64,000 nucleotides of DNA from positions 62,001 through 126,000 of the forward strand of contig CAZHIQ010000001.1 in NCBI GenBank assembly GCA_964532595.1. Reading direction: 5' to 3'. Shown piece by piece: positions 25,522-34,485 of the stretch (position 1 is its first letter; every line of letters starts with the position of its first letter). The notes under the pieces are model-generated. The model was not told the DNA's origin. It searched no databases and saw nothing but the letters and a program-made list of their open reading frames with translations. The translations under genes were made by a program, and so were the position numbers. The stretch comes from Chryseosolibacter sp964532595. Its GTDB lineage: Bacteria > Bacteroidota > Bacteroidia > Cytophagales > Cyclobacteriaceae.

Positions 25522-26676
25522 ATGTGGACTGAACCTCTGGCATCCCGGGAGAAAGAAAACTATGTCGTCGAGCCGTATCCGCACACCCGAATGTGGATCA
25601 ACGGTAGGGATGTCACGTTTGAAAAAATCGTTCAGGAGAAAGAACCTCCTCGTACTCCCTTTGAGGAGTCAACGTTTGCGTTTATCCGCGCGTGGCTTTC
25701 AGGCGAAGACACTTTTCACGTAACCACCAGCGGATCGACCGGAACGCCGAAAAACATAGAGGTTAGTCGTCAACAAATGGTGACAAGCGCAATCCGCACG
25801 GCTTCCCATGTCGGACTTAACCGAAGCATGACTGCTCTGGTCTGTATTGACACGCGTTTTATTGGAGGGAAGATGATGCTGGCAAGAAGCCTCACGCTCG
25901 GACTGCGAATACTTGCAGTGGATCCGTGCGCAAATCCCCTTATAAAAGTACCCATCGATAAGTGGGTACGATTCACCGCATTTGTTCCTTATCAGGTAAC
26001 AACAATCCTTGAGTCAAAACATCCACATTTACTAGACAGTCTCCAATGTATTCTTATAGGCGGGGCTCCGATACACAATCGCGACGTCGAACGACTTCAA
26101 TCGTTTCAATGCGCTTGCTATGAGACATATGGAATGACGGAAACAATTTCCCACGTCGCCTTGAAGCTTCTGAATACGTCGGGAAAGCAGCAGCACTTTC
26201 AGGCTCTTCAGGGTATCGACCTCACCGTGGATGAACGGGGATGTCTTTCCATCACCGCCGATTATCTTCCCGAAACCATCAAAACCAACGACCTCGTTGA
26301 AATTACCTCACCCGGCCATTTCACATGGCAAGGTCGCGCCGACAACGCCATCAATACGGGCGGTATTAAGGTCATCCCTGAACTTTTGGAAGCACGTCTT
26401 GAACCGCTACTGCGGAATCGTGGAATCACTAACCGCTTTATTATTGCCGGTATGCCCGACGAAAAATTGGGATCTCGTGTTGTTCTCATTTTAGACGGTG
26501 TACATTTCTCCTCAGAAGAACTTTTGCTGTCGATTAACGAACTAAAGCAGCACTGTTCTCCCTACGAAATTCCTAAAGAAGTTTACGTAGCCTCCCCTTT
26601 CATTTTCGCCGGTAACGAAAAGACAGACAGAAAGAAGACCGTTGAAGCGGCCGAATTTCTGATGTCGTTGCGTTAG
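25522..26676 (+). CDS. menE: o-Succinylbenzoate-CoA ligase MenE
   Basis: This is an adenylate-forming enzyme with TTSGSTGTPKNIEVS (P-loop-like AMP motif), ETYGMTETISH (A5 motif) and NAINTGGIKVIPELLEARL (hinge and C-terminal domain), plus the late lysine in KTDRKKTVEA. It activates o-succinylbenzoate to its CoA thioester. I use ATG 25522 (384 residues); ATG 25591 (MWINGRDVTFEK) is also possible. The open frame to 25465 overlaps menB and is unlikely. It is small for an AMP-binding enzyme, as MenE in Bacteroidota usually is. menC and menA are not next to it. Confidence 0.9.
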   Translation: MWTEPLASREKENYVVEPYPHTRMWINGRDVTFEKIVQEKEPPRTPFEESTFAFIRAWLSGEDTFHVTTSGSTGTPKNIEVSRQQMVTSAIRTASHVGLNRSMTALVCIDTRFIGGKMMLARSLTLGLRILAVDPCANPLIKVPIDKWVRFTAFVPYQVTTILESKHPHLLDSLQCILIGGAPIHNRDVERLQSFQCACYETYGMTETISHVALKLLNTSGKQQHFQALQGIDLTVDERGCLSITADYLPETIKTNDLVEITSPGHFTWQGRADNAINTGGIKVIPELLEARLEPLLRNRGITNRFIIAGMPDEKLGSRVVLILDGVHFSSEELLLSINELKQHCSPYEIPKEVYVASPFIFAGNEKTDRKKTVEAAEFLMSLR

Positions 26677-26690
26677 CTTTCCCCTCCTGT

Positions 26691-26712
26691 TTCCTGCCTC
26701 TTCAAGCAGGAA
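26691..26712 (+). terminator. Hairpin after the men operon
   Basis: TTCCTGC and GCAGGAA form a perfect 7-bp stem with an 8-base loop, 15 bases after the menE stop. The following bases (TAATCG) are not T-rich, so termination here is only a guess. Confidence 0.35.
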
Positions 26713-26789
26713 TAATCGTCACGTACTGCCGCAGGTTGGTATCAAAATTTATAGTATGCCTCGTGTAGTTGGAACTAAATGTACGCGAC

Positions 26790-27170
26790 ATGAAAAAGGT
26801 ATTAGTCATTGAAGATGACGAGCCTTTGTGCTGGCTTCTGGAGAAGATACTGCGTGGCAAGTACGAAGTCATAGTTATGAACGATGGAATGGAGGCCTGG
26901 TCCTGGTTAACGGACGGAAACGAATGCGACCTTATTATCACCGACATCAGAATGCCATCACTTGACGGCATGGAATTGCTGGAGAATCTTAGCAACAGCG
27001 GGCTCTTCAAAAACATCCCTGTAATTATAGTGTCGGGTTATGAAGATATGCGAAACCAATGCATGGATCTCGGCGCCTTCAATTATCTGGTAAAGCCATT
27101 TGAACCCCGACAACTTCTAGCAGAGGTAGACCGTGGCGTTCTTTATAACAAAGAGAATGTTGTCGCATAA
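26790..27170 (+). CDS. Single-domain response regulator (CheY-like)
   Basis: This 126-residue receiver domain has no output domain. From ATG 26790 it reads MKKVLVIEDDEP with acidic pocket E8-D9-D10, phospho-acceptor D52 in LIITDIRMP, S82 in IIVSGYED and K102 in YLVKPF. All canonical receiver residues are present, so it should be phosphorylatable. It lies 18 bp upstream of the phosphoglycosyl transferase with a degenerate receiver-like N-terminus, at the head of the polysaccharide locus. This suggests a signalling link to polymer initiation; the cognate kinase is not in the window. Confidence 0.92.
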   Translation: MKKVLVIEDDEPLCWLLEKILRGKYEVIVMNDGMEAWSWLTDGNECDLIITDIRMPSLDGMELLENLSNSGLFKNIPVIIVSGYEDMRNQCMDLGAFNYLVKPFEPRQLLAEVDRGVLYNKENVVA

Positions 27171-27188
27171 CAAACTATTTAGACTTTT

Positions 27189-28286
27189 ATGGATTTAGCA
27201 ATACACTCGCCGGCGATCAGTGTCAAAACTGAGAACCCGAAGTCGGCAGTTACTTATAGCAAAAGCATCCTCCTGATTGGCATCGATAACCAGGCGGGAC
27301 AACTCGGAAACCCTGAACATGTATTCTTTGCCAACGTCAGCCTCTCGCAGGCAATCGATCGACTGCAGCAACCAAACGCGTCTGCTGACGCCGTACTCAT
27401 CCACCCCGAAAGCGTCGCCCCGGATGTGGAGCGACTTCGCGACGTGACACGTGCCAAAGCTATACCGCTGATTCTCTATACCCCTACTTACGACACTACG
27501 ATCAGAAAGGTCGCCTTTAATATCGCTGCCGACGATTATGTATGCGGCGCGATCTCAGCTCCATTGTTCAAGCGGCTCGACTCACTAAAGAAACTTAAGG
27601 CTTACAAGAATGCCCGCGGAAACAAACCGTATACTATTAGACATGCCGACGACATCCCTCACATAAAGCTGTGGTCGATGAAGCGCGCCTTTGACATTGT
27701 TGTTTCAGCTACGGCGCTCTTCTTCCTGCTTCCGCTATGTCTCCTCATCGCACTCATCGTCAAGCTTGAATCGAGAGGCCCCATCTTCTACATCTCCAAA
27801 CGAGCGGGGACAGGATATAAAATATTCGACTTTTACAAGTTCAGAACAATGCATCAGGGCGCTGACACCGAACTCGCGACGTTAGCTCACCTTAATCAAT
27901 ACAATGGAAACGGCGCAGCGGGCGTCTTCTTTAAAATCAAAGATGATCCACGCATCACTCCGTTTGGTCAGTTTCTCCGAAACACCAGTCTCGATGAAAT
28001 CCCTCAACTATTTAACGTACTAAGAGGCGATATGTCCCTGGTGGGAAACAGACCCCTTCCGCTCTACGAGGCGGAAAAACTAACCTGCGACCAAATCGCA
28101 TGGCGCTTTCTCGCCCCTGCCGGAATTACCGGGCTTTGGCAAATCACCAAACGGGGTAAAGAAAATATGTCGCCGGAAGAACGCATCGCTCTCGATATGG
28201 AGTACGCAATGAACAACTCCTTCTGGCTCGACATGAAAATCCTGCTCAGCACCTTTCCGGCGCTGCTGCAAAAAGAGAAAGTCTGA
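27189..28286 (+). CDS. Phosphoglycosyl transferase (sugar transferase) fused to a degenerate receiver domain
   Basis: This is a 365-residue fusion. Residues 160-365 are a bacterial sugar transferase domain: KRAFDIVVS, a hydrophobic re-entrant helix (171-192), KFRTMHQGAD, the catalytic DE pair in SLDEIPQLFNVLRGDMSLVG and GITGLWQI. It would load the first sugar phosphate onto undecaprenyl phosphate. Residues about 25-135 resemble a receiver fold, but the phospho-acceptor position reads LIHPES with no Asp and the late Lys is missing. The usual polytopic WcaJ N-terminus is absent. It is the predicted initiating enzyme of the locus. Confidence 0.9.
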   Translation: MDLAIHSPAISVKTENPKSAVTYSKSILLIGIDNQAGQLGNPEHVFFANVSLSQAIDRLQQPNASADAVLIHPESVAPDVERLRDVTRAKAIPLILYTPTYDTTIRKVAFNIAADDYVCGAISAPLFKRLDSLKKLKAYKNARGNKPYTIRHADDIPHIKLWSMKRAFDIVVSATALFFLLPLCLLIALIVKLESRGPIFYISKRAGTGYKIFDFYKFRTMHQGADTELATLAHLNQYNGNGAAGVFFKIKDDPRITPFGQFLRNTSLDEIPQLFNVLRGDMSLVGNRPLPLYEAEKLTCDQIAWRFLAPAGITGLWQITKRGKENMSPEERIALDMEYAMNNSFWLDMKILLSTFPALLQKEKV

Positions 28287-28309
28287 CCGGACAGTTCTAA
28301 ACCGCTAAC

Positions 28310-29497
28310 ATGTATCTGATAGAGTTAATACTGCTGGCGTATTTCGGATACGTCTCCCTCTACGCTGCCCTGCTCAGTACGGCAGGTCTTTTTTACCGCC
28401 CCGTTGTAGCACCGCCCGCGACGACCTACCGACGGATTGCTGTTCTTATTCCCGCATACAAAGAAGACGGAGTTATCTGCCAAGTCGCAAAGGAAGCCCT
28501 TAAACAGACGTACCCAACCGACCGCTTTGATGTCGTTGTCATCGCCGACAGTCTTCAAGCCGAAACGATGCAGCGTCTGGCGGAGTTACCCATCCAATTG
28601 GTCCCGGTCTCTTTCGAAAAAAGCACGAAGGTCAAAGCAATCAACCGGGCGATGGAACTTATCGGTGATGACTATGACTGTGCCCTGGTACTCGACGCAG
28701 ACAACGTCATGGACGAGCATTTCCTTGAGGCCATGAACAACCTTTTTGCCCTCGGGTACCGGGCGGTGCAGGGACGGCGTTGCCCGAAGAATGAAAACAA
28801 TTCTATGGCATTGCTCGACGGCTTGAGCGAATCGATCAACAACTATATCTACCGTCAGGGGAACGCCGCCCTGGGTCTCTCGTGTCCGCTCATCGGATCC
28901 GGTATGATCTTCGACTATCCCACTTTCAAGACGATCCTGCAAGGCATGGATTCCGTCGGCGGTTTTGATCGCGAACTGGAGTTGAAACTTCTGGACCGTG
29001 GAAATGCCGTTCTGTATGCGCGCGATGTCATTGTCTTCGACGAAAAAGTCGCAAATGCTGAAGTCTTCGAAAATCAACGTAAACGCTGGATCTCGAGTCA
29101 CTTCTTCTACCTCAGGAAGTACTTCGCGGCCGGTTGGCGGGCACTGTTCCGAGGTAACTTCGACTATTTCAACAGCGCAATCCTGCGAAATCTGCAACTC
29201 CCACGTCTTCTAAACCTGGGACTTCTCACGGGCGTTCTGGCGGTCAGCCTGATCATCCCATCGCAGTTCACGATCAAACCCGCGGTATGGGCGGCACTCT
29301 TACTCATACATCTTGGCGCTATCGCACTAGCCATCCCACGTAGGGCGTACAATCGCAACCTCCTGCGTTCGATCTTCCTTGTGCCAAAGCTGTTTGTCCG
29401 GATGTTGATGCTAATGTTCAAACTGAAAGGGGCCAACAAGCGATTCCTTCACACCCCACATGGCGGCGTTGAAATCAATATTGAAAAAAGACCTTAA
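28310..29497 (+). CDS. GT2 glycosyltransferase, membrane-bound, processive-like
   Basis: This 395-residue protein has an N-terminal membrane helix, then a GT2 domain with IAVLIPAYKEDGVI, DADNVMDEHFLEA (DxD-type metal site), GSGMIFDYPTF and QRKRWISS, which resembles the Q-x-x-RW motif of cellulose- and hyaluronan-synthase-like enzymes. Two or three C-terminal membrane helices follow. It is likely to extend a polysaccharide at the inner membrane. It sits 23 bp after the initiating transferase and 4 bp before the next GT2. Confidence 0.9.
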   Translation: MYLIELILLAYFGYVSLYAALLSTAGLFYRPVVAPPATTYRRIAVLIPAYKEDGVICQVAKEALKQTYPTDRFDVVVIADSLQAETMQRLAELPIQLVPVSFEKSTKVKAINRAMELIGDDYDCALVLDADNVMDEHFLEAMNNLFALGYRAVQGRRCPKNENNSMALLDGLSESINNYIYRQGNAALGLSCPLIGSGMIFDYPTFKTILQGMDSVGGFDRELELKLLDRGNAVLYARDVIVFDEKVANAEVFENQRKRWISSHFFYLRKYFAAGWRALFRGNFDYFNSAILRNLQLPRLLNLGLLTGVLAVSLIIPSQFTIKPAVWAALLLIHLGAIALAIPRRAYNRNLLRSIFLVPKLFVRMLMLMFKLKGANKRFLHTPHGGVEINIEKRP

Positions 29498-29501
29498 GCT
29501 G

Positions 29502-30401
29502 ATGCAGCCCCTCGTATCAATCATCACCATCAACTACAACCAGGAGCAACTTACATGTGAGCTACTTGCCTCGCTACGCAAGCTCACCTATCCATCCGTT
29601 GAAGTGATCGTTGTAGATAATGCCTCCAGAGAAAAGCCGACGCGCATCCCCGTCGAGTTCCCGGAGGTACAACTCATTATCAGTGAGGAGAATCTGGGGT
29701 TCGCCGGCGGAAACAATCTGGGTATTCAGCACTCCAATGGAGACTACCTGCTCTTTCTTAACAACGACACCGAAGTCGACCCTGGATTTCTGGAGCCACT
29801 GGTCGAGCTTTTCAAGTCGAACGCAAAGGCTGGCGCTGCTTCACCTAAAATCATCTACCACAATTCGGACAATACAATTCAGTACGCAGGGAGTACGCGG
29901 GTTGACCCATTCACCGGAAGAAGCAAAAGAATAGGTTGGATGGAGAAAGACCACGGACAACATGATCAACTGAGAAAGACAGACCTGGCCCATGGCGCGG
30001 CGATGATGGTACCGCGATCAGTCATCGATCAGGTAGGAATGATGCCGGAGTTCTTCTTTCTGTATTACGAAGAAGTTGACTGGTGCGAAACGATCAAACG
30101 CGCCGGATATGATATCTACTTCGTTCCGGGATCACGCATCTACCATAAAGAGTCAATGTCTATAGGAAAAACATCTACGTTAAAAACCTATTACATGACC
30201 CGCAACCGCCTGCTCTTTATGCGACGCAATACAACCGGGACCCGAAAGCTGATCTGGGTGCTGTTCTATCTCTTCTTTTCGCTGCCCAAGAACGCCCTGA
30301 AGTACACGACCAAACGCGAGCATGCGAGAGCGTTTTGGAGGGGAATTGCCTGGAATCTGACACACCTGAGCAACGGAAACAAGACGAAACTCTTTGCATA
30401 A
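29502..30401 (+). CDS. GT2 glycosyltransferase (rhamnosyltransferase-like)
   Basis: This 299-residue enzyme starts at ATG 29502 (MQPLVSIITINYNQEQ), four bases after the previous stop. The longer reading from 29460 overlaps that gene and lacks family likeness. It has the GT2 start IITINYN, NLGFAGGNNLGIQHSNGDYL, a DxD-type NNDTEVDP and the late EEVDWCETIKRAGY acidic loop, typical of WbbL-like rhamnosyltransferases. It probably adds a deoxy-hexose or similar sugar to the lipid-linked repeat unit. Sugar specificity is inferred only from family resemblance. Confidence 0.9.
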   Translation: MQPLVSIITINYNQEQLTCELLASLRKLTYPSVEVIVVDNASREKPTRIPVEFPEVQLIISEENLGFAGGNNLGIQHSNGDYLLFLNNDTEVDPGFLEPLVELFKSNAKAGAASPKIIYHNSDNTIQYAGSTRVDPFTGRSKRIGWMEKDHGQHDQLRKTDLAHGAAMMVPRSVIDQVGMMPEFFFLYYEEVDWCETIKRAGYDIYFVPGSRIYHKESMSIGKTSTLKTYYMTRNRLLFMRRNTTGTRKLIWVLFYLFFSLPKNALKYTTKREHARAFWRGIAWNLTHLSNGNKTKLFA

Positions 30402-30427
30402 TCTTCAAACCTCAAACACGAATTTCC

Positions 30428-31624
30428 ATGAGAATCGGCATCGAGGTTCAACGACTCTTCAGGACGAAGCGATTCGGAATAGAATCCTCCGCTCTTGAGC
30501 TCATCAAAGCGCTGCGCGATCTCGATTCCGGGAATGACTTCGTTGTCTTCGTAAAAGATGATGTCAATAAGGGTCTTTCCCCCTCTAAGCACGTCGAGGT
30601 AAAGTCTGTCAGGGGAAAACTGTTCTTCGACTTCGAACAGGTATTCCTTCCTATGGCAGCTCGCAAAGAACGGATTGACGTTCTTCACTGCACGGGAAAT
30701 ACGGTTCCCTATTTCTGTCCCGTACCCGTCGTTCAGACACTACACGACGTAATTTTTATGGACGCAGTTCCTTCCGGCGATTCCGCCTATCAACGCTTCG
30801 GGAATATGTATCGGCGGAAGCTCGTGCCTCTGGTCACACCAAGGAGTAAAGCTGTCATAACGGTCTCGGAGTATGAGAAACAGCGAATCTTACAGCGCAT
30901 CAATATTAGTCCCGACCGGATTCATGTGATTTACAACGGCGTGAACACTAATCGTTTTCACGATAATCACCCGATGGCACGAAAGGAGGAAGTGCGTCAA
31001 AGGTATTCGCTACCCGAAAAGTACGTTCTATTCCTGGGAAATTCCTCCAGCCGAAAGAATGCCAAGAACGTGCTGGAAGCCTATGCCCGTTACGCCACTT
31101 CGGAAGAATCGCCTCTACCCCTGGTTGCCCCCGGCCTATCGAGGGAGTACCTCTCCAGGACGCTGAGCAACGGTTCTCACACGTTAGCAGAAAAACTAAT
31201 AAGGACACCAGGGTATATTGATGATGTCGATCTCCCCCTGCTATACCACCTCAGCACATTGTTTCTCTTCCCTTCCCTTTCCGAGGGATTTGGAATGCCC
31301 ATTCTTGAGGCAATGGCTTCGGGAAGCCCGGTGATTACGTCCAACGTATCAGCGATGCCGGAGATCGCGGGAGACGCGGCCGTGTTAGTTAATCCGAGTC
31401 GTCCGGAAGAAATTTCAAATGCGATACAGCAAGTCAGCCACAACGACGACTTACAAAAGCGCATGCGGGAAGCGGGGCTCGCAAACATCCATCGATTCAG
31501 CTGGAGAAACTCCGCCTCCCAGGTTTTAAGTCTGTACGAGGCTGTCTATGCTGAATCGCGGGAATCGAAAACCCGACGAACCTGGGTCCTCAAGCCCGAA
31601 GGTTCGACCCGCCCCTGGAAATAG
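30428..31624 (+). CDS. GT4 glycosyltransferase
   Basis: This 398-residue enzyme starts at ATG 30428 (MRIGIEVQRLFRTKRFGIE). It is a GT-B fold protein with HCTGNTVPYFCPVPVVQTLHD in the N-terminal domain, ISPDRIHVIYNGVN between domains and SLSEGFGMPILEAMASG, the E-x7-E nucleotide-sugar motif. It is predicted to be a retaining transferase of mannosyltransferase type in the repeat-unit pathway. The extended frame from 30335 overlaps the previous gene and is rejected. The gene ends the first forward block of the locus with the SGNH gene 59 bp further on. Confidence 0.92.
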   Translation: MRIGIEVQRLFRTKRFGIESSALELIKALRDLDSGNDFVVFVKDDVNKGLSPSKHVEVKSVRGKLFFDFEQVFLPMAARKERIDVLHCTGNTVPYFCPVPVVQTLHDVIFMDAVPSGDSAYQRFGNMYRRKLVPLVTPRSKAVITVSEYEKQRILQRINISPDRIHVIYNGVNTNRFHDNHPMARKEEVRQRYSLPEKYVLFLGNSSSRKNAKNVLEAYARYATSEESPLPLVAPGLSREYLSRTLSNGSHTLAEKLIRTPGYIDDVDLPLLYHLSTLFLFPSLSEGFGMPILEAMASGSPVITSNVSAMPEIAGDAAVLVNPSRPEEISNAIQQVSHNDDLQKRMREAGLANIHRFSWRNSASQVLSLYEAVYAESRESKTRRTWVLKPEGSTRPWK

Positions 31625-31683
31625 CCGGAGGCATAGGATTTTTAGCTTTACAGCCGGTATCGCCACATCAAACTAATATCGTC

Positions 31684-32787
31684 GTGAAAGTCCTAAAGTT
31701 TATCGCTGTCAACCTCGCGGTTTTTCTTATACTACTTGTAGCGGTCAATTGGGCCTGTGGCCTTTACGTAAAAAAGACTGGTAAAGCTGACCGTTCGGAA
31801 TTGCCGAACTACGACGCCGATCGTGAACACGCGCGCGCAATTTTTGCTGATTATAACCGCGTCAAGCATCGCTATGAACCCTTCGTTGGATGGCGAACCC
31901 TACCATATAACGGCCCGACCACTCGCATTTCGTCGGAGGGCCGGCGCGTACACGATGGCAACGACTCCCGGACTGATAAACCGGTCGTCCGTTTCTTCGG
32001 TGGTTCAACAATGTGGGGGGAAGGAGCAGATGACAACCACACTATTCCAGCGCTGTTCAACGCACTCCACCCTGAATACCGCGTGGTGAATCACGGCCAG
32101 CTAGCATACAATAGCCGTCAGGAACTCGACGAGTTGATCTCGACCTATACCCGCGGTGAGCGTACTGACATCGTGATCTTTTACGACGGAGTCAACGATG
32201 CTGCCTTTCTTTGCCCTACCGTAATCGACCAACTCCCTGCCCATCGACTTGTCCCGATGTATCGGGAGAAACTCTATGCTGGAACCAAGGCGGTCATCAA
32301 GGACCTGGCTTATCGCGTCTTCATAAGCAACATCATGGAAGCAATTCAGAGAATTTCGAGTAATGCGTCTACGGCTCCGGCCCTTTACAATTGCGTCTCG
32401 AATCCCGACAAGGCGGAAGCTATAGCGGAGATGATGATGCTTCACTGGGAATTGGCGCATGAGTTGGTTTCCACCCGGGGTGGTTCATTCTATGCCGTGT
32501 TGCAGCCCGCCGCCTTCATCGGAAAGCCGCGAACCGACCATCTGGACCTTGACAAAGAACTTGGTGAAAATTTCCGGGAGATCTATCAACGCGTGAGAAC
32601 AAAAATTGCCGAGCGTCAACACCCCTGGATCATTGACTTGTCGGACAGGTTTGATGGGAACGACTACATCTTCATCGACTTCTGCCACGTATCCTCTAGT
32701 GGCAACGCCATCATCGCGCGCGAAATTTCTCAAGCCGTTCCCCGACTCTCGGGCGAAAGTCGTCCCGTAAAACTGGCTACTCCCTAG
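31684..32787 (+). CDS. Membrane-anchored SGNH/GDSL hydrolase-like protein
   Basis: This 367-residue protein (GTG start 31684) begins with a single membrane helix (FIAVNLAVFLILLVAVNWAC), putting the rest in the periplasm. SGNH blocks are visible: FFGGSTMWGEG (Gly-Ser nucleophile region), IFYDGVNDAAF (Asn) and DFCHVSSSGN, where D-x-x-H gives the acid-base pair. The GGST variant recalls acetyl-transfer or deacetylation proteins of exopolysaccharide loci. Likely work is adding or removing acyl groups on the polymer, given the acyltransferase gene at 41.3 kb. A weak TAGCTTTA promoter-like string lies at 31643-31650. Confidence 0.82.
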   Translation: MKVLKFIAVNLAVFLILLVAVNWACGLYVKKTGKADRSELPNYDADREHARAIFADYNRVKHRYEPFVGWRTLPYNGPTTRISSEGRRVHDGNDSRTDKPVVRFFGGSTMWGEGADDNHTIPALFNALHPEYRVVNHGQLAYNSRQELDELISTYTRGERTDIVIFYDGVNDAAFLCPTVIDQLPAHRLVPMYREKLYAGTKAVIKDLAYRVFISNIMEAIQRISSNASTAPALYNCVSNPDKAEAIAEMMMLHWELAHELVSTRGGSFYAVLQPAAFIGKPRTDHLDLDKELGENFREIYQRVRTKIAERQHPWIIDLSDRFDGNDYIFIDFCHVSSSGNAIIAREISQAVPRLSGESRPVKLATP

Positions 32788-32798
32788 AAGCCGATCGC

Positions 32799-34463
32799 TT
32801 AATGCGCTGCCTCCAGCAACTCAGCCTGAAATCCGAAGCCCTTCTTTTTCCAGATATTACCGGGTTTCAGCCGGAGATCGTCGGGAGGAAAGGCTGATTG
32901 CGGCAGGCTCTTATTCCACCCTGGCTGGTCACTACGAACTCCATTGGCGTCCCAGGTAAGCCGTACGAAGAAAGGATGGTCAGCAGGTCGCCGATCATCT
33001 GCGACATGACTGCGTCGACACTTGAAGAAGGCATACTCTCCGACCGTTTCAATGGCAATATCGCCCTCCTTCCATTCGGTTAATACTTGAATCGTCTCCG
33101 AACCACGTCGGGATACCGGAAAGTAACTAGCGTAATGCGGGTGCCATTGCTTGATGCGGTGTGCGGGTTCATGAAATCCGCTATTCACATATACCGGAGG
33201 TTCCAGAGTGACCTTGTTAACATTGCTGTGTTCAATACCTGTTGGATCCTCAAAGGTCTTCACCTTGCATCCGTCATGATAGATATTCTTAAAGATGACA
33301 CGATCAGTTCCGTACTTACGCGACACCAGGTAATTCCTCTCGTTTCTTCCTGTCTGTTTGTAGTAGGTCTCGTTAATCCCACGGAAGTAAAGATCTTCAA
33401 AAACCCATTCGACACCGTTCGAACCCGAATTGTGAAGATATATTCCCGTATCACGCCCGTCGTTAAACAAGACGTTGTGAACCCGACTCCTTCCTCCTTC
33501 CATACCGGGAGCTCCAAAAGGAATCATTCCGATACTTGCGTATCCGTCAACGATAACATGATGGAGACTGTTGTTTTCCCCTCCATCGACCGACCATTGA
33601 ATTCCTGTATCCTGACCCCGGCCGAACTGGTTTATCCACCGCGCATCGGCAGCAAATATCGTAACATTATGGATGTTGGCATTTCCCGCCAGATGCTGAA
33701 CCTGGATTCCTTCGGCACCCGTCCGCGCAATAATACCATGGCGAATTACCAGATTCTCCAGTTTGGCATAAGGCGGACTTTGCGTTGACCCTATGTAAAA
33801 ACCTTCGCCACTTCCGGTGTCGTGGATATAAAAGTTACTGATGGTTACTGAAGAAATCGTCACATCGTACTTTCCACCACTGATCCTGACACCGGAGAAA
33901 GCGTGTTGTGCTTCAAATCCGTTCATACGCAGCGTCCCCCCATGGCGTACATCGATGGAATACGCATGCCCTCCTTCCAGATTTCCTGTAACGTAGAAAC
34001 CAAAAGCTCCGGTCAGAAACTTCCGCTGTGCCGGCCACGCCGACAGCCCGGGATAGGCCTCGCTCTGACCGTCAAGAACGAAATGCTTCAGACCCTGACA
34101 TACAAATGCCTTTGACCTCACCTGAGTATCGGGAATATTGCGTATGGAGGCCGATTCGATATGCCACGCGTTAAGTGAACGAGATGTATTGCAAAACTTT
34201 ATCATATCGACGGGACCTAACTTCTCACCGTCAATCCAGATCGTTCCGCCTTCTCGTAGCATTGGCCACTGCTTGGGCATGAAATAGTAGACCACCTCTC
34301 GCTTGCCATCCTTTTCCCGCGTAGGTGTATCGATGATCAGATCACCCGGCGTGATATAAGGTCCGTAGCGCACCCGGTCAGACTCTCGGGCGATTCGGTT
34401 TTGAGCGTGGCCTGCACCTGCCACGGCGAAGACCACAACGGCCAGGAAAAGCAGTCGCATCAT
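32799..34463 (-). CDS. Secreted right-handed beta-helix protein
   Basis: This 554-residue protein has a signal peptide (MMRLLFLAVVVFAVAGAGHAQ). The middle (residues about 150-400) has short regular beta turns such as VRISGGKYDVTISSVTISN, LVIRHGIIARTGAEGIQV and NVTIFAADARWINQFG. This is the pattern of parallel beta-helix proteins (pectate lyase, hydrolase or epimerase folds). Lyases or epimerases of this fold are common in exopolysaccharide loci and trim or modify the polymer. No catalytic residues can be assigned with confidence. It is convergent with the SGNH gene, 11 bp between stops. Confidence 0.8.
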   Translation of the reverse strand: MMRLLFLAVVVFAVAGAGHAQNRIARESDRVRYGPYITPGDLIIDTPTREKDGKREVVYYFMPKQWPMLREGGTIWIDGEKLGPVDMIKFCNTSRSLNAWHIESASIRNIPDTQVRSKAFVCQGLKHFVLDGQSEAYPGLSAWPAQRKFLTGAFGFYVTGNLEGGHAYSIDVRHGGTLRMNGFEAQHAFSGVRISGGKYDVTISSVTISNFYIHDTGSGEGFYIGSTQSPPYAKLENLVIRHGIIARTGAEGIQVQHLAGNANIHNVTIFAADARWINQFGRGQDTGIQWSVDGGENNSLHHVIVDGYASIGMIPFGAPGMEGGRSRVHNVLFNDGRDTGIYLHNSGSNGVEWVFEDLYFRGINETYYKQTGRNERNYLVSRKYGTDRVIFKNIYHDGCKVKTFEDPTGIEHSNVNKVTLEPPVYVNSGFHEPAHRIKQWHPHYASYFPVSRRGSETIQVLTEWKEGDIAIETVGEYAFFKCRRSHVADDRRPADHPFFVRLTWDANGVRSDQPGWNKSLPQSAFPPDDLRLKPGNIWKKKGFGFQAELLEAAH

Positions 34464-34485
34464 AAAGGTCCGGTTAATAAAGAAA

